This document shows, piece after piece, positions 56,512 to 60,063 of a stretch of 60,063 nt of DNA. The position numbers were made by a program, and so were the translations under genes. Positions within the stretch are counted from its first letter, which is position 1. The number at the start of each line of letters is the position of its first letter. The notes under the pieces are model-generated. The model saw nothing but the letters and a program-made list of their open reading frames with translations. It had not been told where the DNA came from and did no database searches. Source of the stretch: CAZNRY01 sp964575675. GTDB lineage: Bacteria; Eisenbacteria; RBG-16-71-46; CAIMUX01; VGJL01. The stretch covers positions 1 to 60,063 of the forward strand of contig CAZNRY010000003.1 in assembly GCA_964575675.1 (NCBI GenBank), read 5' to 3'.

Positions 56512-58572
56512 CTACCAGCCCTCCTCGGGCGCCGTCGGCTCCTCTGCCTCCGGGAGTGTCCCGGGCGTGTGCGCGGAGCAGTATGCGTGCGGCTCGGTGC
56601 CGGCAATGAAGAGATCGTTGACCGCCGGGCAGTAAGGTCCCGCGAGCAGGCCGGTCTTCTCGCACGTCGTCGCCGGCGCGACCCCTTCGGGGAGGACGAA
56701 GTCCTCATCTCCGTATCCGCGCACGTACTCCTTCATGAAGTCAACCCAGATCGGAAGGGCAGCCTTTGCGCCGGTCATCCCACCGCCGAGCGATCTCTTG
56801 GTGTCGAACCCGACCCAGACGGCGCAGACACAGCGCGGTGTGAAACCGATGAACCAAGCGTCCGTATAGTCGTCGGCCGTTCCGGTCTTGCCCGCGGCGG
56901 GCGCCGTGAACTCCATCTGGCCGCGCGCCGAGTATGCGGTTCCCCGGTCGATCACGCTGCGCATCATGCTGACGAGCAGAGCGCTCGTCTTCTCGTCGAG
57001 AGCCTCCGTGCTCGTGGCCCGATTCTCCTCGAGCACGCGCCCGAGACGGTCTTCGATCCGCAGCACCGAGATCGGAGACACCAGGATTCCCTGGTTGTCG
57101 AACGCGCCGTAGGCGGAGGCGATCTCGAGGGGGGTGACCTCTGCCGTACCCAGGGCGATCGACAGATACGGAGGGATGTCTCCCCTGATCCCGCAAAGGT
57201 GCGCAAAGTCGACCACTCGTCGAGGCCCGGCGCGATCCAGGAGCTTCACGCTGGGGATGTTGATCGATTTGGCCAGCGCGTGGCGGAGCGTCATCGGCCC
57301 ATCGAACTTGTTCTTGAAGTTCCGGGGCTCCCAGCGCCCCATCGATGCGAGGTGACCCATCGGGTAGCTCACCGGGGCGTCGATGATGATCTCGTTCGTT
57401 CGCCCTCCATCGCGGAGAGCGACCGCATAGACGAAGGGCTTGAACGCGCTTCCGGGCTGCCGCCGCGCCTGCACGGCCCGGTTGAAGCGGCTATCCTGCC
57501 AAGCGCGGCCTCCGACCATGGCGAGGATCTGTCCGGTCTGGGGCTCGAGGGCGATCAGGGCCGCTTGTAGGTAAGGGGTCCCCTCGCCGCTCTGACGCGG
57601 TCCCGCGCCCCGGAACGAGTCGAATGTGTCGCGGTAGATGTGATCTTCTTCGATCGCGCGCGTCTGCTTGTCGACCGCCCTCTCGGCGGCGCGTTGAAGG
57701 TTCAGGTCGAGGCCGGTGTGGACCTCGAGTCCGCCGTGGTAGACGCCGCGGACGCCATAGCGTGCCATGAGCTGCAGGCGGACGTACTCGAGAAAGTAGG
57801 GGGCTTCTCCTTCCGCCGATCCCGCTCTCAGCACGCCCAGGGGGGTTGTGACGGCCTCCCTGAGCGATCCGGCATCGAGGCTTCCGCGCTCGCGCATCGC
57901 GGCGAGCACGCGATTGCGCCGGCTGAGAGCGATATCGGGATGCCGGATTGGGGAGAATGCCGTGGGGTTGGCGGGGATCCCCGCGATTAACGCGGCCTCG
58001 GGAATCGTGAGGTCGGCGACATCCTTGCGAAAGTAGCGGCGCGCTGCGGCCTGGACGCCATAGGCCCCTTCACCGAAGTAGATCCGATTCAGGTAGAGCT
58101 CGAGGATCTCGTCCTTGGAGAAGGAGCGCTCGAGCCGCACGGCGAGAACGATCTCCTTCAGCTTGCGTTCGAGCGTGCGGCTCTGGTCGAGGAAGAGGTT
58201 GCGGGCCAGTTGCTGTGTGATCGTGCTCGCGCCCTGCGTCACGCCGCCGGCGCGCAGATTGCTCAGCAACGCCCTGAAGACCGCGATGACATTTACCCCC
58301 CAGTGTCCATAGAAACGGCGGTCCTCGGCGGCGAGGACCGCGTCGGTCATCTGTTTCGGGATGGCCGAGAGCGGCACCGGGATTCGATCTTCGACGTAGT
58401 ACTCGCCGATCGTTTCTCCGTGGCGATCGTAGACGACCGATCGCACGCTCGGCTGTAGCTCGTCGACGGTGCTCGGAACGGGGAGGCGATTCCCCCAAAG
58501 GATGAAGAGTGCATAGAGGCCCGCGGCCATGAGGATCGGAACAAGAAGGAAGGCGAGAAGGAACCTCTTCAT
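56512..58572 (-). CDS. Class A penicillin-binding protein (PBP1A family)
   Basis: 686 residues. N-terminal anchor 5-26; GT51 glycosyltransferase with Glu83 (AAEDRRFYGHWG) and QGASTITQQLARNLFL (113-128); transpeptidase with SxxK Ser375-Lys378 (GSAFKPF), SxN Ser436-Asn438 and KTGT 562-565. It polymerises lipid II and cross-links DAP-type stem peptides in the periplasm. No regulatory OB domain of the E. coli PBP1A kind is evident, so it is shorter (686 versus about 850). The tail (PEAEEPTAPEEGW) is acidic. No promoter is obvious in the upstream GC-rich sequence. Confidence 0.94.
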   Translation of the reverse strand: MKRFLLAFLLVPILMAAGLYALFILWGNRLPVPSTVDELQPSVRSVVYDRHGETIGEYYVEDRIPVPLSAIPKQMTDAVLAAEDRRFYGHWGVNVIAVFRALLSNLRAGGVTQGASTITQQLARNLFLDQSRTLERKLKEIVLAVRLERSFSKDEILELYLNRIYFGEGAYGVQAAARRYFRKDVADLTIPEAALIAGIPANPTAFSPIRHPDIALSRRNRVLAAMRERGSLDAGSLREAVTTPLGVLRAGSAEGEAPYFLEYVRLQLMARYGVRGVYHGGLEVHTGLDLNLQRAAERAVDKQTRAIEEDHIYRDTFDSFRGAGPRQSGEGTPYLQAALIALEPQTGQILAMVGGRAWQDSRFNRAVQARRQPGSAFKPFVYAVALRDGGRTNEIIIDAPVSYPMGHLASMGRWEPRNFKNKFDGPMTLRHALAKSINIPSVKLLDRAGPRRVVDFAHLCGIRGDIPPYLSIALGTAEVTPLEIASAYGAFDNQGILVSPISVLRIEDRLGRVLEENRATSTEALDEKTSALLVSMMRSVIDRGTAYSARGQMEFTAPAAGKTGTADDYTDAWFIGFTPRCVCAVWVGFDTKRSLGGGMTGAKAALPIWVDFMKEYVRGYGDEDFVLPEGVAPATTCEKTGLLAGPYCPAVNDLFIAGTEPHAYCSAHTPGTLPEAEEPTAPEEGW

Positions 58573-58828
58573 CGCGGTCAGCGAATCACACTCCCCGCCG
58601 AGGGGTCAAGGCGCAGAAAATGGGCCGGCCGCGCCTCTGCGGGGGGCGGCGCCGGCGCCGCGGGGCCGCCTCAAGGAAAGGGCTGCGGCGGCCGAAAGAC
58701 AGGCGGTGGAGGTGGCCGTTCTCTTGCCTTCGGCCGGATGGGGGTCGGGGTTCTTTGGCGGACGATCTCATTTGTAGTAAGTCAGTTATGGCGATCCCAT
58801 CGATTCCTGAAATTGACCGAAAAAGACC
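58573..58828. other. Intergenic region upstream of the rRNA promoters
   Basis: Non-coding on both strands as far as I can see. The first 180 bases are GC-rich. The last 30 bases before the first promoter (ending GACCGAAAAAGACC) are A-rich and may be an UP element. Confidence 0.5.
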
Positions 58829-58857
58829 TTGACGGGTGCCGGTTGGGTGCGTAGATT
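58829..58857 (+). promoter_or_regulatory. rRNA promoter P1
   Basis: TTGACG (58829-58834), 17-base spacer, TAGATT (58852-58857). Preceded by an A-rich stretch. Predicted start about 58864, 257 bases before the 16S gene. Confidence 0.65.
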
Positions 58858-58929
58858 TCGAGATCTCGCGGCACGGGTCTGGAAGTTTGTTCGTGCCAAC
58901 CCGGACCGTCGCAGGACTTTTGCGTCCTC

Positions 58930-58959
58930 TTGACGGGATCATGCCGCGAACCGTATATT
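58930..58959 (+). promoter_or_regulatory. rRNA promoter P2
   Basis: TTGACG (58930-58935), 18-base spacer, TATATT (58954-58959). The -35 context CTTGACGGG is the same as in P1, about 101 bases upstream. Predicted start about 58966. Confidence 0.7.
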
Positions 58960-58987
58960 TCGCTCTTTGCGCGTCAGCGCGAGGCAC

Positions 58988-59007
58988 GTTCATTGACAAG
59001 AGAAGAG
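58988..59007 (+). promoter_or_regulatory. rRNA leader boxA-like antitermination element
   Basis: The stretch GTTCATTGACAAGAGAAGA resembles the boxA-plus-spacer sequence (TTCTTTGACAA) that precedes 16S genes in many phyla. A second near-match GCTCTTT is at 58962-58968. Downstream a 7-bp hairpin (59042-59048 with 59052-59058) and a CTCCG/CGGAG pair (59108-59112 with 59125-59129) may guide processing. Confidence 0.4.
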
Positions 59008-59120
59008 TGTAGGTTTGTCGAGCCCGAATCAGCGCTCGGCGACCCTGCTGTGCAGGGTGCGCAAGCGCATCGTCAAAATTAGACATCTCCGGTTTCGGCC
59101 GGGGATGCTCCGAGTTTCCG

Positions 59121-60063
<943 letters not shown>

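Noticed and set aside
58993..58998. TTGACA before the 16S gene as a third promoter
   Set aside because: No -10 box at 16-18 bases; it fits the boxA-like leader sequence instead.

Overview
The window is a GC-rich, densely coded stretch of bacterial chromosome ending inside a 16S rRNA gene. It is a scaffold: 34747-34846 is 100 N. The cell is Gram-negative in style. It has DAP synthesis by the succinylase route, a class A penicillin-binding protein, muropeptide salvage (MurQ, AnmK, NagZ) and signal-peptide beta-barrel candidates. Several large secreted proteins end in FlgD-Ig-like C-terminal domains, and one consists of Cys-rich GACC repeats. That combination, the GC content and the partial 16S make me think of an uncultured lineage such as Candidatus Eisenbacteria or another FCB-neighbour phylum. 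This is inference; I could not place the 16S.

Layout, left: a minus-strand trio of unrecognised membrane proteins (1-2528) lies divergent to a zinc alcohol dehydrogenase (2635-3663). A minus-strand iron operon follows: Fur, FeoB, a tiny Cys-rich protein and a DtxR-type regulator carrying its own FeoA domain (7281-3755). A plus-strand wall-recycling operon runs from 7558 to 13299 (murQ, outer-membrane candidate, anmK, SpoIID-like, nagZ), followed by a beta-barrel candidate and tRNA-Asp. The minus-strand operon 18753-14965 encodes a corrinoid protein, a zinc homocysteine methyltransferase, a B12 reactivation-domain protein and an MttB-family methyltransferase. Together they look like a methionine synthase taken apart, with the folate module replaced by an amine-type methyltransferase.

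Middle: two tandem paralogous M14 zinc carboxypeptidases (18985-24573), a GlgC plus degenerate GlgC/GlgD-like pair, a MacB/Lol-type ABC exporter, tRNA-Trp and a 1609-residue gingipain-family (C25) protein next to the N gap. Beyond the gap are a TolB-like propeller protein, a membrane glycosyltransferase, dapE-dapC-dapD with a Lon-like protease translationally coupled behind them, and a FlgD-tailed secreted protein.

Right: the GACC-repeat protein, a TPR-fused membrane glycosyltransferase coupled to an RluA pseudouridine synthase, RsgA, a 3D-domain protein, an agmatinase with two tandem XRE-cupin regulators, MazG, cytidine deaminase plus pyrimidine nucleoside phosphorylase, PBP1A, and a 16S gene behind two tandem consensus-like promoters. 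A 189-bp element with perfect 21-bp terminal inverted repeats (56264-56452) and two partial copies (3715-3744, 7416-7488) is the only mobile-element-like sequence seen. I saw no CRISPR array, transposase, phage gene or integrase.

Many genes overlap by ATGA or similar, so operon calls rest on direct sequence evidence. Promoters with TTGnnn/TAnnnT boxes at 16-18 bp spacing recur, suggesting an ordinary sigma-70 consensus.
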